Below are positions 1 to 9,119 of a stretch of DNA of 64,000 nt, one piece after another. The notes below the pieces were generated by a model, which had not been told where the DNA came from, did not search any database, and saw only the letters and a program-made list of their open reading frames with translations. Made by a program: the position numbers and the translations under genes. Numbering within the stretch: position 1 is the stretch's first letter; the number at the start of each line of letters is the position of its first letter. Source of the DNA: Parachitinimonas caeni (GTDB lineage: Bacteria > Pseudomonadota > Gammaproteobacteria > Burkholderiales > Chitinimonadaceae); the NCBI RefSeq assembly GCF_030129945.1, contig NZ_JARRAF010000010.1, positions 104,920 through 168,919 on the forward strand. The letters are read 5' to 3'.

Positions 1-72
1 CTTAAATCGTTTGATTTTCCTAGTATTAAAATTCAATACAGGGACTATTTCTAAATTCTTAACTTTAATAAA

Positions 73-108
73 AAAGGCCAGCTAGGTTCAAGCCAACAGC
101 TAGCCTTT
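73..108 (-). terminator. Intrinsic terminator of the family 5 binding-protein gene
   Basis: Two 11-base arms (73-83 and 98-108) pair with one mismatch. On the minus strand they are followed by a run of T. It lies just after the stop of the gene ending at 113. Confidence 0.75.
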
Positions 109-112
109 CAAG

Positions 113-1930
113 TCATTCACCCAAAACCGCTCTGCGCTTTTCCAAGTCAATGTCGTAATACATGAACTTCGGCTGCTCAATTGGGTGATACTTAAACCCT
201 TTTGCCCAAGGCTGCACCAGATGAGTGCGTATGCGGTGTGCATTCAATCCCCATGGTGCATATGCTGCCACTAAGCGGTTCATTGTAATGAATTTCTTTT
301 GCCTTTCATCACTCTGAGGCATCGTGGCAATTTCCTCATATAGCTTGTTAAAAACGGGGAAATCAAATCGAGACTCGTTGCCTGCGCCCTTATTTGGGCC
401 ATACAGCAGTTGCATGTAATTCTCCGCATCGGGATAATCTGCCCCCCATGCGGCCCCTGCCATCTGATATTTCCCACTTTGGCGTCGTTTCACTAGATCG
501 GGAAATGGTGTCATCTCAATCTTCAACTTAACACCAATTTTGTCAAATCCGTTCTTTAAAAGCTCATCTGTGTCTCGTTTGCTGCCAGCAGATGCTGACG
601 ACAAATATGTAATCATCAAGGGTTTGCATCCGGGAGCTTCACGCCACCCATCCCCATCACAATCCTTATAGCCATAGGCATCCAATATGCCCCTAGCTTT
701 GGCTAGATTAAACCCACCAAGCGGGTTTTTATAAGCAGGGTCGTATCCAGTAATTCCGGGAGGAACCGGAGACTGGGCAATCAAACCTTGGCGCTTCATC
801 AAAACATTGACTAGCTTTCCATTGTTATATGACAAGACAATCGCTCTACGTAAAGCAACTTTATCAGCCGTATACCCCCCCACAACGGGATCATCCATAT
901 TGAAAAGGTTATATGTGGTATCCGGTTCAGCCTCGCTATAAAATTTGACGCCCTTTTTCTCTAAAGCGGGAGATAGCTTTCCTCCTGGAGCTGCCTGCGA
1001 AACATATTCCGCACCAAGTCGGATTAAAATATCGATTTGACCGTTCAGGAACGAAAGATATGAAGCCTGTCCGCTTTCAACCACTCTGATATCAATACGG
1101 CCAACTGATGGGAGAGATCTCCCCTCAAACGATTTGGCAATGTCCCTGTCCCTAGGGTCCACTTCAGTAGTTGGCTTATAAACTTCGCCACGGTAATTAC
1201 TATTTGCTTCTAATACCATGCGATGAGCACGTTGCCACTCCACCAATCGATAGGGTCCTGTTCCCACAGGGTGAGAATCTAGGTCTGCGCCGTATTTTTC
1301 AACCACTTCTCTTGCAACAGCACCCGTATTTTGCATCGCCATAATGTATGGCAGATTATAATCTGGCTTCTTTAGCGTAATTTGAAGTGTATATTTGTCA
1401 GTGGCTTTCAGGCCTTCGACAATGCTATCAAAGTCAAATTTCTTCTTTTTCTTGGCTTCTTCTATCTTCTCATCAAGCCCTACAACTTTTCCCTGAAGAA
1501 GAAACGCCCAAGGAGCATTTTTATTTGGATCAACAAGGCGCTTTAAACTGTAGACATAGTCTTCTGCAGTAAGCTCCCTTTTCTTCCCGTTAAACGCTGG
1601 ATCATCTGCAAAATAAATGCCTTTCTTCAATTTAAAGACATAAATTCGTCCATTTTCCTTAATTTCAGGTAACGACTCTGCGGTATTCGGAATTGGCTTC
1701 GCAGGCCTCGCCAAATGATCATAGCCCAGAAGTGGATCAAAAATATTCGCAATAATTATATTGGAATAATTATCTGACACCTCTGCGGGATCAAATCCAG
1801 TTTCAGCAGCTTCGAAAGTAAAGTGGAGTGTTTTCTTCATATCAGCAGCCGCAGATGCATGAATACTACAAACGGCTAAAAAGCTGAAAATGAGGGAATT
1901 TATCAGGCGCAAATGAGATTTAAGTTTCAT
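113..1930 (-). CDS. ABC transporter periplasmic substrate-binding protein, family 5 (OppA/DppA-like)
   Basis: Predicted 605-residue secreted binding protein of the peptide/nickel (SBP_bac_5) family, which captures oligopeptides or similar ligands in the periplasm for an ABC permease. The N-terminus MKLKSHLRLINSL...ASA is a clear signal peptide. The family pattern follows: an early segment with NIFDPLLGYD, then YVFKLKKGIYFADDP, then TAEDYVYSLKRL and a C-terminal ADYPDAENYMQLLY block. I chose the ATG at 1930 because an upstream in-frame TTG at 2002 lies inside the terminator stem of tonB. A short lysine-rich insert (EEAKKKKKFDFD) is unusual. No permease or ATPase gene is adjacent; the upstream neighbours are tonB-exbD-exbB on the same strand, which could hint at a TonB-dependent uptake route (inference). 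Ligand unknown. Confidence 0.88.
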   Translation of the reverse strand: MKLKSHLRLINSLIFSFLAVCSIHASAAADMKKTLHFTFEAAETGFDPAEVSDNYSNIIIANIFDPLLGYDHLARPAKPIPNTAESLPEIKENGRIYVFKLKKGIYFADDPAFNGKKRELTAEDYVYSLKRLVDPNKNAPWAFLLQGKVVGLDEKIEEAKKKKKFDFDSIVEGLKATDKYTLQITLKKPDYNLPYIMAMQNTGAVAREVVEKYGADLDSHPVGTGPYRLVEWQRAHRMVLEANSNYRGEVYKPTTEVDPRDRDIAKSFEGRSLPSVGRIDIRVVESGQASYLSFLNGQIDILIRLGAEYVSQAAPGGKLSPALEKKGVKFYSEAEPDTTYNLFNMDDPVVGGYTADKVALRRAIVLSYNNGKLVNVLMKRQGLIAQSPVPPGITGYDPAYKNPLGGFNLAKARGILDAYGYKDCDGDGWREAPGCKPLMITYLSSASAGSKRDTDELLKNGFDKIGVKLKIEMTPFPDLVKRRQSGKYQMAGAAWGADYPDAENYMQLLYGPNKGAGNESRFDFPVFNKLYEEIATMPQSDERQKKFITMNRLVAAYAPWGLNAHRIRTHLVQPWAKGFKYHPIEQPKFMYYDIDLEKRRAVLGE

Positions 1931-1990
1931 CTCTCGAGGAAACCAAGTAAATGGGTCATGATGAAAAATGCGTGCATACTGATAAAAATT

Positions 1991-2020
1991 AGCGCTGGTC
2001 AATAAATACCGACCAACGCT
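1991..2020 (-). terminator. Terminator after the exbB-exbD-tonB operon
   Basis: On the minus strand AGCGTTGGTC and GACCAGCGCT form a 10-bp stem (one G-U pair) around a 10-base AT-rich loop, followed by AATTTTTAT. It separates tonB from the downstream binding-protein gene; some read-through is possible. Confidence 0.65.
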
Positions 2021-2077
2021 AACCTCAATTGCCGCCGCTATGAAAAGTGAATCTCTCTTGAAACAAAAAGAAAGATA

Positions 2078-2818
2078 TCACTCTTGGCTTAGTTTGAACT
2101 CCATCGGCACGGAAACTCTCCGCAACTCAGAAGAAGAGGGATTTAACAAACCCTTGCGTTTCACTTGCTTTGTAACCTCATCCAAAATCTGTCGAGGACA
2201 CTCAGTTTTGCCCGTGTAACGTGCATTGATTACTTTGCCTTCTTTATCTGCCTCAACTTCCATTTCGGAGATAACGCACTTGACATCCTCATCAAGCTCT
2301 GCCATCACCTCTCTCGGCATCGTAATCTTCGGCTTTGTCACCCAGTAAGATCCAGGGGGAGCCGGCTGTTCCACCTTCTCTACTGGCTTATGGGTTGTCG
2401 TCTTTTCACCTACCTCTTTAGCAATGGGAATTGCATTACCAGAACCACCCGGAGCATCCGGGATTGGGTCGATTGGAACAGGAGTAGTATCTTTTGGCTG
2501 CTCTTTCTGAACAGTCTTAGGCTTCTCTTGAATCTTCTCAACCTTAGGTGGCTCAGGTTTCTTCTCTTCCTTAGGTGGCGGAGGTGGCGGAGGTGGGTCT
2601 TCCAAACGAACCTCGCGAAGTTCCTGCTTGACCGGCTTCTTGTGTGCAGCCCCGGCGCTTATATAGTAAAGAGCGCCAAAACCGGCTACTTCCAAGATAA
2701 GCGCGATCAAAAACGCTTTCTTTAACGACAGAAATGGCTGCTCGTCTTTTGGATGTGCCCAAAGTGTTTTTCCCCCAGTGGGCGGTACCGGTGATGGAGC
2801 TACCATGGCCGCACTCAT
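2078..2818 (-). CDS. tonB: TonB family energy transducer
   Basis: 246 residues. It couples the inner-membrane proton gradient, via ExbB/ExbD, to outer-membrane TonB-dependent receptors. One N-terminal membrane anchor (about residues 33-55, AFLIALILEVAGFGALYYI) is followed by a proline/lysine-rich periplasm-spanning segment containing eight consecutive prolines near residue 75 and many KPEP/KVE repeats. The C-terminal domain (about 160-246) has the TonB-like fold pattern ending VPMEFKL. The start overlaps the exbD stop by ATGA, so the three genes form one translationally coupled operon. The TonB-dependent receptor at 60890-63601 is a possible client. The C-terminus is divergent, so TonB subtype is not assigned. 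Confidence 0.9.
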   Translation of the reverse strand: MSAAMVAPSPVPPTGGKTLWAHPKDEQPFLSLKKAFLIALILEVAGFGALYYISAGAAHKKPVKQELREVRLEDPPPPPPPPKEEKKPEPPKVEKIQEKPKTVQKEQPKDTTPVPIDPIPDAPGGSGNAIPIAKEVGEKTTTHKPVEKVEQPAPPGSYWVTKPKITMPREVMAELDEDVKCVISEMEVEADKEGKVINARYTGKTECPRQILDEVTKQVKRKGLLNPSSSELRRVSVPMEFKLSQE

Positions 2819-3243
2819 GACCCCGCTCCAGATGCAGTTGTAGCAATGGCAACGTCCTTAAGCCCGCTCTGCCTTACTACATCCATAACTTCCATTAACT
2901 TCTGGAGTTGAACACCCTTGTCTCCAGCGATCACCACATCAACTTTCTCATGAGCCTTCTTATCGGCTGCCAATTGCGCAGTAATCTTAGCCGGGTCCAT
3001 TGCGATGTTCTCGTAATACATGGTCCCATTCAGCTGAACCGACACAGTTCGTTTGACTGGAGGGTCAAGTTTTTCACTTTGACTTGATGTTGGAAGCTTT
3101 AATGGAATGCCAGATGCCTCAATCATCTTCAACATGATAAGCATGAAGAAGATCAACAAGAACATCATGATGTCAATCATTGGCACCACTTCGATCCGAG
3201 CTTCCTTACTTTCGAAATAGCGGTGGCTGATACTCATTTTCAA
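2815..3243 (-). CDS. exbD: Biopolymer transport protein ExbD
   Basis: 142 residues, the usual size for ExbD/TolR. One transmembrane helix near residues 19-41 (VVPMIDIMMFLLIFFMLIM) carries Asp24, the protonatable residue that the family needs for proton flow. The rest is the periplasmic domain, ending with the typical DVVRQSGLKDVAIAT segment. It overlaps exbB at its start (ATGA) and tonB at its end (ATGA). Works with ExbB as the stator that powers TonB. ExbD is preferred over TolR because of the linked tonB. Confidence 0.93.
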   Translation of the reverse strand: MKMSISHRYFESKEARIEVVPMIDIMMFLLIFFMLIMLKMIEASGIPLKLPTSSQSEKLDPPVKRTVSVQLNGTMYYENIAMDPAKITAQLAADKKAHEKVDVVIAGDKGVQLQKLMEVMDVVRQSGLKDVAIATTASGAGS

Positions 3244-3953
3244 GCTCCTTGAGGCTTGAGCGCAGCAGCATTCACACCAGCAGTCGAAGTGGACTTGTCA
3301 GCAACGGCCGCAGTAGAAGATGGAGTATTACATAAACGGTTGATAACCATTGTTTTGATCAACTCCATCTGATGCATAGCAATGCGAATGCGCTTGTTGA
3401 AATAGTTCAAGAAGCAAACACCGATAATTGCAATCAGTAGACCACAAGCAGTAGCCATCAAAGCATGACCAATACCACCTGTCACTTTACCAGCCGCACC
3501 AGAACCACCAAGACCAATCGCATTAAAAGATTCGATCATCCCGGCAATGGTACCAAACAGGCCAAGCAGAGGCCCCAGCGTTACTGCGGTATCAAGCATC
3601 CACATATTGCGATCAAGCTTTGGCAATTGCCACAGCAAGGCTTCTTCAATCTGACGATCCATAGCTTCTGCAGACTGACCACGTACAGTGATAGCCGCAG
3701 AAATGATTTTCGACTGAGGAGCATTCTCGTAGTGCTTGGCAACTTGAGATAGCTGATCTACGTTTTGTGGCTTCACGAGCTCCAGATCATGTTCCATTGC
3801 CTCACCCGCCTTCACCACACGTACAAAGTAGTAAAAGCGCTCAATGACAATAGCAATAACGCCTAAAAGCATTACCGCCATTAAAGGAATCAAGCCGAAT
3901 GACAGGATAGAGATTTCGATAATGAAATCGATGAGGCTACCAGATTGAAACAT
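3240..3953 (-). CDS. exbB: MotA/TolQ/ExbB proton channel protein ExbB
   Basis: 237 residues from the ATG at 3953, which has GGAG 11 bases upstream; a longer frame reaching 4058 adds 35 residues without family character. Three hydrophobic segments are visible: near the N-terminus (ISILSFGLIPLMAVMLLGVIA), and two in the conserved MotA_ExbB core (TAVTLGPLLGLFGTIAGMIESF and HALMATACGLLIAIIGVCFLNYF). The core motif GPLLGLFGTIAGM is diagnostic. First gene of the exbB-exbD-tonB operon; forms the inner-membrane proton channel with ExbD. Confidence 0.92.
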   Translation of the reverse strand: MFQSGSLIDFIIEISILSFGLIPLMAVMLLGVIAIVIERFYYFVRVVKAGEAMEHDLELVKPQNVDQLSQVAKHYENAPQSKIISAAITVRGQSAEAMDRQIEEALLWQLPKLDRNMWMLDTAVTLGPLLGLFGTIAGMIESFNAIGLGGSGAAGKVTGGIGHALMATACGLLIAIIGVCFLNYFNKRIRIAMHQMELIKTMVINRLCNTPSSTAAVADKSTSTAGVNAAALKPQGA

Positions 3954-4552
3954 TTTAACTAAAACTCCATCGGGTGAAGGAATCATCAACTGCAACGAGG
4001 GATTACTCCGCAACATTCGCAGAACGAAGCCGAAACTCCCGTAAAGGTATTCCGACAATTAATGCAAAAAGCAAAAGCTTCATGCACGGACATTTTTCAA
4101 GCAAGAACAAATCGACCCAGAGCTGCTGAAACTGACTTGCAACAAAAATCCAAGTTGAGACAACTTGCTTGCAGCGAAAGCCGAAAAAGACGGCCTACCA
4201 ATTTGGGTACTACAAATTTAAAAACTAGTTATATTTGGCCAAAAACCTACTTGGAGTACAAACTCTGTCAGTTCAATTGCGCATCAACCAATGATCTCGC
4301 AGAGTTATGACACAGCACAATGCATGCCACAAACGACAAGGTCTAGTAGGTAAAAGACGACCGGCGCATAATATGCAATTCCCAGTTTCAGTTCAATTAC
4401 TTATGATGGTGCAACGCACAATCCGACCGCAAAATCTGTCTAACAGTATATAGGAGATTTCCCCAATTGCGAGCACCCCTCGGAAACTTTTTCCGTCGAT
4501 TGTGCGCCTAACGAACAGCTTGAGGATTTTAGAAAATGACTTTAGATAGAAA
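3954..4552. other. Intergenic region upstream of exbB
   Basis: About 600 bases between exbB and the tRNA terminator. It must hold the exbB promoter reading leftwards. An 82-codon frame at 4062-4310 (+) has no recognisable family, no convincing ribosome site and odd composition, so I do not call it. I see no clear operator. Confidence 0.5.
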
Positions 4553-4580
4553 AACGGGGCCTAATATTAGAGGCCCCGTT
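4553..4580 (-). terminator. Terminator of the tRNA cluster
   Basis: AACGGGGCCT (4553-4562) and AGGCCCCGTT (4571-4580) form a perfect 10-bp stem; on the minus strand it is followed by a T run. It ends the Ser-Arg-Arg tRNA transcript. Confidence 0.85.
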
Positions 4581-4590
4581 CATTCAAATT

Positions 4591-4667
4591 TGGCGCGCCC
4601 GAAGAGATTCGAACTCCTGACCCCTTGGTTCGTAGCCAAGTACTCTATCCAGCTGAGCTACGGGCGC
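4591..4667 (-). tRNA. tRNA-Arg (anticodon ACG), copy 2
   Basis: 77 nt, read on the minus strand. Acceptor GCGCCCG pairs with CGGGCGC, the anticodon stem CTTGG/CCAAG holds loop CTACGAA (anticodon ACG), the T-arm loop is TTCGAAT and CCA is encoded. Identical in sequence to the copy at 4693-4769. The A34 is normally deaminated to inosine to read CGU, CGC and CGA. Confidence 0.96.
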
Positions 4668-4692
4668 ATATTGAATTTTGTATACTATATTT

Positions 4693-4769
4693 TGGCGCGC
4701 CCGAAGAGATTCGAACTCCTGACCCCTTGGTTCGTAGCCAAGTACTCTATCCAGCTGAGCTACGGGCGC
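4693..4769 (-). tRNA. tRNA-Arg (anticodon ACG), copy 1
   Basis: 77 nt, identical to the neighbouring copy and separated from it by 25 AT-rich bases. Same cloverleaf with encoded CCA. The tandem identity points to a recent duplication or ongoing gene conversion. Confidence 0.96.
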
Positions 4770-4782
4770 ACAAAAATTTAGT

Positions 4783-4876
4783 TGGCGGAGAAAGAGGGAT
4801 TCGAACCCTCGATACACGTTTTAGCGCGTATGCTCCCTTAGCAGGGGAGTGCCTTCGACCTCTCGGCCATTTCTCC
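4783..4876 (-). tRNA. tRNA-Ser (anticodon GCT)
   Basis: 94 nt class II tRNA on the minus strand. Acceptor GGAGAAA pairs with TTTCTCC, the anticodon stem CTCCC/GGGAG holds loop CTGCTAA (anticodon GCT), a long variable arm (ATACGCGC...GTGTAT) follows, and CCA is encoded. Reads AGC/AGU. First gene of the tRNA cluster, just downstream of lysC. Confidence 0.96.
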
Positions 4877-4926
4877 GTAACAAGGAGGCGCATTATTGCA
4901 ACCTTCCCCCCCCTATGTCAAGCGTT

Positions 4927-6153
4927 TTATGATTCGGAATCCAATCCGAATGCCTTATGCAGCACTCTTACGGCTAGCTCAAGGTACTTCTCATCAATAA
5001 CAACCGAGATTTTGATCTCTGATGTGGAAATCATCTGGATATTAATTCCTTCCTCAGCAAGGGTCCTGAACATGGTGCTAGCCACCCCTACATGCGAGCG
5101 CATACCGACCCCAACCACCGACACCTTGCAAATCTTATCGTCACCTGAAACTGACCGTGCACCAATGTGGCTCTGAACGCCTTCAAGAATCCCAAGTGCC
5201 TTTTGATAGTCATTTCGATGCACGGTAAAAGAGAAGTCTGTCGTACCTTCCAACCCAACGTTCTGGATGATCATGTCTACATCAACGTTAGCATCGGCAA
5301 CCGGGCCCAAAATCTGATAGGCGATACCGGGCTTATCGGGAACCCCCACGACATTGATACGGGCTTCGTCTCGGTTAAATGCGATGCCAGATATCGTTGC
5401 CTTTTCCATGTCCTCATCTTCCTCAAACGTAATCAATGTACCTTCGCCACCCTCGGCGAAACTAGAAAGAACCCGCAGCTTGACCTTGTATTTACCTGCA
5501 AACTCTACAGATCGTATTTGCAGGACTTTCGAACCTAAGCTTGCCATCTCCAACATTTCTTCAAATGTAATGGACTTCAAGCGTCGGGCTTCAGGCACTA
5601 CTCTTGGATCGGTTGTGTAGACACCATCCACATCTGTGTAGATCTGACATTCGTCAGCCTTCAGTGCGGCAGCCAGTGCAACGCCCGTGGTATCTGACCC
5701 GCCTCGACCCAGGGTTGTGATATTGCCTTGGGCATCTACGCCTTGGAATCCGGCAACAATTACGACTTTGCCGGCAGCTAGATCCGCTCGCATCGCTTCA
5801 TCATCGATATGCTGGATTCGAGCCTTGGTAAACGCAGAATCAGTGAGTATTTTGACCTGCCCACCAGTATAGCTTTTTGCCTCGATCCCTAATTCCTTCA
5901 GGGCCATTGCCAGCAAGCCAATGGTGACTTGCTCTCCTGTCGATACGATTACATCCAACTCGCGAGGATCTGGAGATGCCTGGACTTCTTTAGCCAATGC
6001 AATCAAGCGATTGGTTTCTCCACTCATTGCAGACACAACAACAACGAGTTGATGGCCTTCGCCTTTGAAACGCGCGACACGTTTTGCAACGTTTTTGATT
6101 CGGTCAGGGGATCCTACCGACGTACCACCGTACTTCTGGACTATGAGTGCCAT
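4927..6153 (-). CDS. lysC: Aspartate kinase (aspartokinase)
   Basis: 408 residues from ATG 6153 ([23 protein letters not shown]), with GGA upstream; the frame extends further but without family homology. Phosphorylates aspartate, the first step towards lysine, threonine, methionine and diaminopimelate. The kinase domain shows [50 protein letters not shown] and [15 protein letters not shown]. Two C-terminal ACT domains (about 265-400) carry feedback control, with the usual [13 protein letters not shown] and [16 protein letters not shown] segments. Monofunctional class of about 400 residues. In many bacteria an internal start makes a separate beta subunit; I cannot decide that here. Confidence 0.96.
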   Translation of the reverse strand: MALIVQKYGGTSVGSPDRIKNVAKRVARFKGEGHQLVVVVSAMSGETNRLIALAKEVQASPDPRELDVIVSTGEQVTIGLLAMALKELGIEAKSYTGGQVKILTDSAFTKARIQHIDDEAMRADLAAGKVVIVAGFQGVDAQGNITTLGRGGSDTTGVALAAALKADECQIYTDVDGVYTTDPRVVPEARRLKSITFEEMLEMASLGSKVLQIRSVEFAGKYKVKLRVLSSFAEGGEGTLITFEEDEDMEKATISGIAFNRDEARINVVGVPDKPGIAYQILGPVADANVDVDMIIQNVGLEGTTDFSFTVHRNDYQKALGILEGVQSHIGARSVSGDDKICKVSVVGVGMRSHVGVASTMFRTLAEEGINIQMISTSEIKISVVIDEKYLELAVRVLHKAFGLDSES

Positions 6154-6366
6154 AAGTTCCAATCCAAGAAGGAAAAAATTTGATTCTAGTGTGAAACACC
6201 CGCCACGACGCAAGGACCTAGCGGTTGTAGCTAGAATATTTGCGGTGTGGCTATATTGCTATCGGGAATAACCGCTCAGCAACACTGATTTGGACATATT
6301 GAGAAGAGAGGGAGCTTGATGCGAGCCAAGGCGAGGGAGGTTAAACCTCCCTGCCCAACTTGCGCG

Positions 6367-6999
6367 CTAACGAGAGGTGCTATTGCCGGTCTGGCAGTCC
6401 CGCCGTTTGCGGCGCCAATAGACGATAAGTGTTACGCACAGCAAGGCACCTAGTGCAATGAAGATGCCTGTCTGCCCAACCCTTACCCAGCCAAGCAACC
6501 ACTCCCGGTTATAAGCACCAAAGTAACCCAGATAAACCCATACCGGTACGCTGATCAAGGCTGCTGCACCATCTAGCAGCAAGAACTGAAGAAATGACAC
6601 CCGACGACTCATGCCGGCAGTCAGGTATATAGGGGAGCGCAACCCCGGTAGAAACCGGGCCACAAACATCACCCGGTTACCATAACGACTGAATTTGTCC
6701 TGTACCGCAGAATATCGCTGGGGGGTCATGATGCGCGCCACGACCTTCCACTTCAGAACCTTGGTACCGAAAACACGGCCAATGATGAACATGGTGGCAT
6801 CGCCAGCCAAGACTCCAGCCAAGCCAATCAACACCATCACATTGACATCGGTGTGGCCCAAGCCAGAAATGATTCCGCCTGCCACCAAAGAAATATCTTC
6901 AGGAATGGGCACTCCGAAGCCACAGATTAGCAGTACCAAAAACACTGCCAGGTAGCCGTTGCCGATGAAGATAGATAAAAGGAATTCGAGTATATCCAC
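6367..6999 (-). CDS. DedA family inner-membrane protein
   Basis: 210 residues, polytopic. DedA/SNARE-associated (VTT) proteins are proposed lipid scramblases or undecaprenyl-phosphate recyclers and affect envelope homeostasis. Family features are visible: an N-terminal helix, the segment GFGVPIPEDISLVAGG (with the conserved Glu), GDATMFIIGRVFG, then FARFLPGLRSPIYLTAGMSR with the characteristic F-x-R-x-x-P-G-x-R motif, and several C-terminal helices ending in a basic tail. A 9-bp palindromic stem (6334-6352) lies just past the stop but lacks a T run. The neighbour lysC is on the same strand but separated by 213 bases, so operon linkage is uncertain. Confidence 0.9.
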   Translation of the reverse strand: MDILEFLLSIFIGNGYLAVFLVLLICGFGVPIPEDISLVAGGIISGLGHTDVNVMVLIGLAGVLAGDATMFIIGRVFGTKVLKWKVVARIMTPQRYSAVQDKFSRYGNRVMFVARFLPGLRSPIYLTAGMSRRVSFLQFLLLDGAAALISVPVWVYLGYFGAYNREWLLGWVRVGQTGIFIALGALLCVTLIVYWRRKRRDCQTGNSTSR

Positions 7000-7690
7000 G
7001 AACTATCGCCGGGGTTGGCAAAGACGGCCGCATCATAGCACAGGGGCCGCGTTAAACCTCTGCTTAATCAGAATGGGCTAGATTGGTAACGCCACACCCT
7101 CTTACAAGCTGGCTCCTTGCAAGTAAGTAACTGAATTGCACTTGAACAGGATTAAGCCTCGCTAACATTTTGTAAGTAACCATTTGACCTACCAAGGAAA
7201 CGTCAAGCTCAGCCCCATTTAAACTCAATATAAAAATCAATTACTTACCAACAAATCAACTTAACCCAAGCTGGCTGAGGTGCCATATGCGCTTACATGA
7301 CCACTATTTTGTAAAGTTGCGTCAGAACAGGGAAATTCAATCCCTTTCGCGATTTTCCTTGCTGACACCAGAGCAAGCCTTCGATATCCATGCCAAGAGC
7401 CAAGCCCACATAAAGAGCCACACGTTGGATGGCTGCAAGCTCACTGGTGGGCTCGAAGCATTTAAAACCTGCTAGTTAATAATCTGGGTGTCCGGTTCCA
7501 TCTGTTTAAGCTTCTTTTCGGCGCACGCTTCGACGGAAATTGGGCTGGCTGTGCGGTAAGGTCTGCTGACTGGAGAATGGCAGCAAGCAAATTTAACGCT
7601 GTAGAAGCCCCAAGTTTGGTAATGCGCCCAGAGCCAGCCGCTACTCACAGGAGATTCTTGTGTCAGATCAATCCACGGTAAACCCAAAAC
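7000..7690. other. Gene-poor intergenic region between dedA and lplT
   Basis: Divergent spacer of about 690 bases, AT-rich in its first 300. A 62-codon frame at 7287-7475 (+) has no family features and no clear ribosome site, so I leave it uncalled. Near the right edge (7660-7698) a GTG-started 12-codon frame with a good AGGAG overlaps the lplT start. No RNA gene recognised. Confidence 0.45.
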
Positions 7691-8983
7691 ATGGATAGAG
7701 GGTTCTATACCATTCTTTCCGCGCAATTTCTGTCAGCTTTGGCAGATAACGCGCTATTTCTCGCCGCTAGCGCCCTCCTACGCGCGCAGCTAGCTCCAGA
7801 GTGGCATCAGTCCATGCTGCTGTGGTGCTTTACCGTGTCGTATGTTGTGTTGGCGCCCTTTGCCGGTTCGTTCGCAGACTCCATGCCCAAAGGCCGGGCC
7901 ATGTTGATCTGCAACGGGGTCAAGCTGATCGGATGTTGCAGTATGCTGGTGGGCATGCCGCCGATCATCGCCTACGCCATCGTCGGTTTCGGCGCGGCAG
8001 CCTATTCACCTGCCAAGTACGGGATCGTGACCGAGTATCTGCCTCATGACCGGCTTGTTGCAGCCAATGGGTGGCTGGAAGGCGCTACCGTCGCGGCTAT
8101 CGTATTCGGCACAGTCCTGGGTGGCTTTCTGGCGGGCGGCAATGTCGATCGCTGGCTGGATCGCACATGGCTCGAACCACTGAATGCGCCGGAGTTTGCG
8201 ATCAGCGTGGTTTGCCTGCTCTATCTTGCGGCAGCTTGGGTGAACTGGTACATCCCCAAACTGGATGTCCACCTGAAGCCTATCCACTTCAATCTGCACT
8301 TCCTGCTGAAAGAGTTCTGGTGGTGCGTGCAGCGGCTATGGAAAGATCCACAAGGCCAACTATCGCTGGCCGTCACAACATTGTTCTGGGGAGCCGGTGC
8401 AACCATGCGGCTGGTGGTAATCAACTGGGCCATCATCTGGCTTGAATACACACAGGAACAGGCCACCCGACTGGTTGCCCTGGTGGCCTTTGGTACCGCC
8501 TTTGGCGCCATCCTTGCAGGGCGGTTCATTCCTATTCGACGGGCGTTTGTGGTCTTGCCAGCGGGCGTGGCCATGGGTGCGGTGGTAATGACGCTGCTCG
8601 CCGTAAAAGACACATTTGCGGCAGGACTCATGATGATTTTCATCGGCAGCCTTGCCGGATTTTTTGTCGTCCCGCTCAATGCCATGCTGCAGCATCGAGG
8701 GCATATGTTGATGGGTGCCGGCCACTCTATTGCCGTACAGAATTTCAACGAGAATCTAGGGATTCTGTTGATGGTTGGCATCCATGCACTCGTTGTTCGC
8801 TATCTGAGCACACCTCTTGATCCCGAGGCTAGCGATGCCGTCAAGGCTGCATTTGGCGCAACGGGTGCCACGCCGCCGATGGTTGGCATCGTTGTTGGTT
8901 TTGGCGTCTTCGTCATGCTGCTGATGCTCTGGATCAGTCGACGACACCGGCGCGGCGTTGCAGCCGGAATCATGCATGACTAA
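7691..8983 (+). CDS. lplT: Lysophospholipid transporter LplT (MFS)
   Basis: 430 residues with about 12 membrane helices. LplT flips lysophosphatidylethanolamine and lysophosphatidylglycerol across the inner membrane for reacylation. Diagnostic features: N-terminal FYTILSAQFLSALADNALF, the MFS loop GSFADSMPKGRAM, SPAKYGIVTEYLPHDRLVAANGWLEG, and FVVPLNAMLQHRGHMLMGAGHSIAVQNFNEN. The partner acyltransferase Aas is not adjacent. The start ATG has no convincing Shine-Dalgarno of its own; a short GTG frame with AGGAG overlaps it and may couple translation. Confidence 0.92.
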   Translation: MDRGFYTILSAQFLSALADNALFLAASALLRAQLAPEWHQSMLLWCFTVSYVVLAPFAGSFADSMPKGRAMLICNGVKLIGCCSMLVGMPPIIAYAIVGFGAAAYSPAKYGIVTEYLPHDRLVAANGWLEGATVAAIVFGTVLGGFLAGGNVDRWLDRTWLEPLNAPEFAISVVCLLYLAAAWVNWYIPKLDVHLKPIHFNLHFLLKEFWWCVQRLWKDPQGQLSLAVTTLFWGAGATMRLVVINWAIIWLEYTQEQATRLVALVAFGTAFGAILAGRFIPIRRAFVVLPAGVAMGAVVMTLLAVKDTFAAGLMMIFIGSLAGFFVVPLNAMLQHRGHMLMGAGHSIAVQNFNENLGILLMVGIHALVVRYLSTPLDPEASDAVKAAFGATGATPPMVGIVVGFGVFVMLLMLWISRRHRRGVAAGIMHD

Positions 8984-9044
8984 ACCGGGTTAGGGATCAC
9001 TACACGCCATTTCCCAACAACGAGACCGCTGCAACCCGGCTCGG

Positions 9045-9070
9045 CCGGAAACAAAACGTCAGCGTCACCC
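9045..9070 (-). repeat. Copy G of the TA-flanked intergenic repeat family (single end)
   Basis: Read on the minus strand it contains GCTGACGTTTTGTTTCCGG, 19 bases identical to copy A at 28693. It lies between lplT and modC. The other end is not recognisable. Confidence 0.6.
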
Positions 9071-9119
9071 TGATGCCCACTTGACCGAAATCGACACCCG
9101 CAATCCGGTACCGCGCGAA

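Noticed and set aside
4584..4817. Frames with repeated PVAQLDRVLGYEPRGQEFESL
   Set aside because: This is a translation of the tandem tRNA-Arg genes; such peptides are a common annotation artefact.
7287..7475. 62-codon frame in the dedA-lplT spacer
   Set aside because: No family, no clear ribosome site and no neighbour linkage; chance length for an AT-rich spacer.
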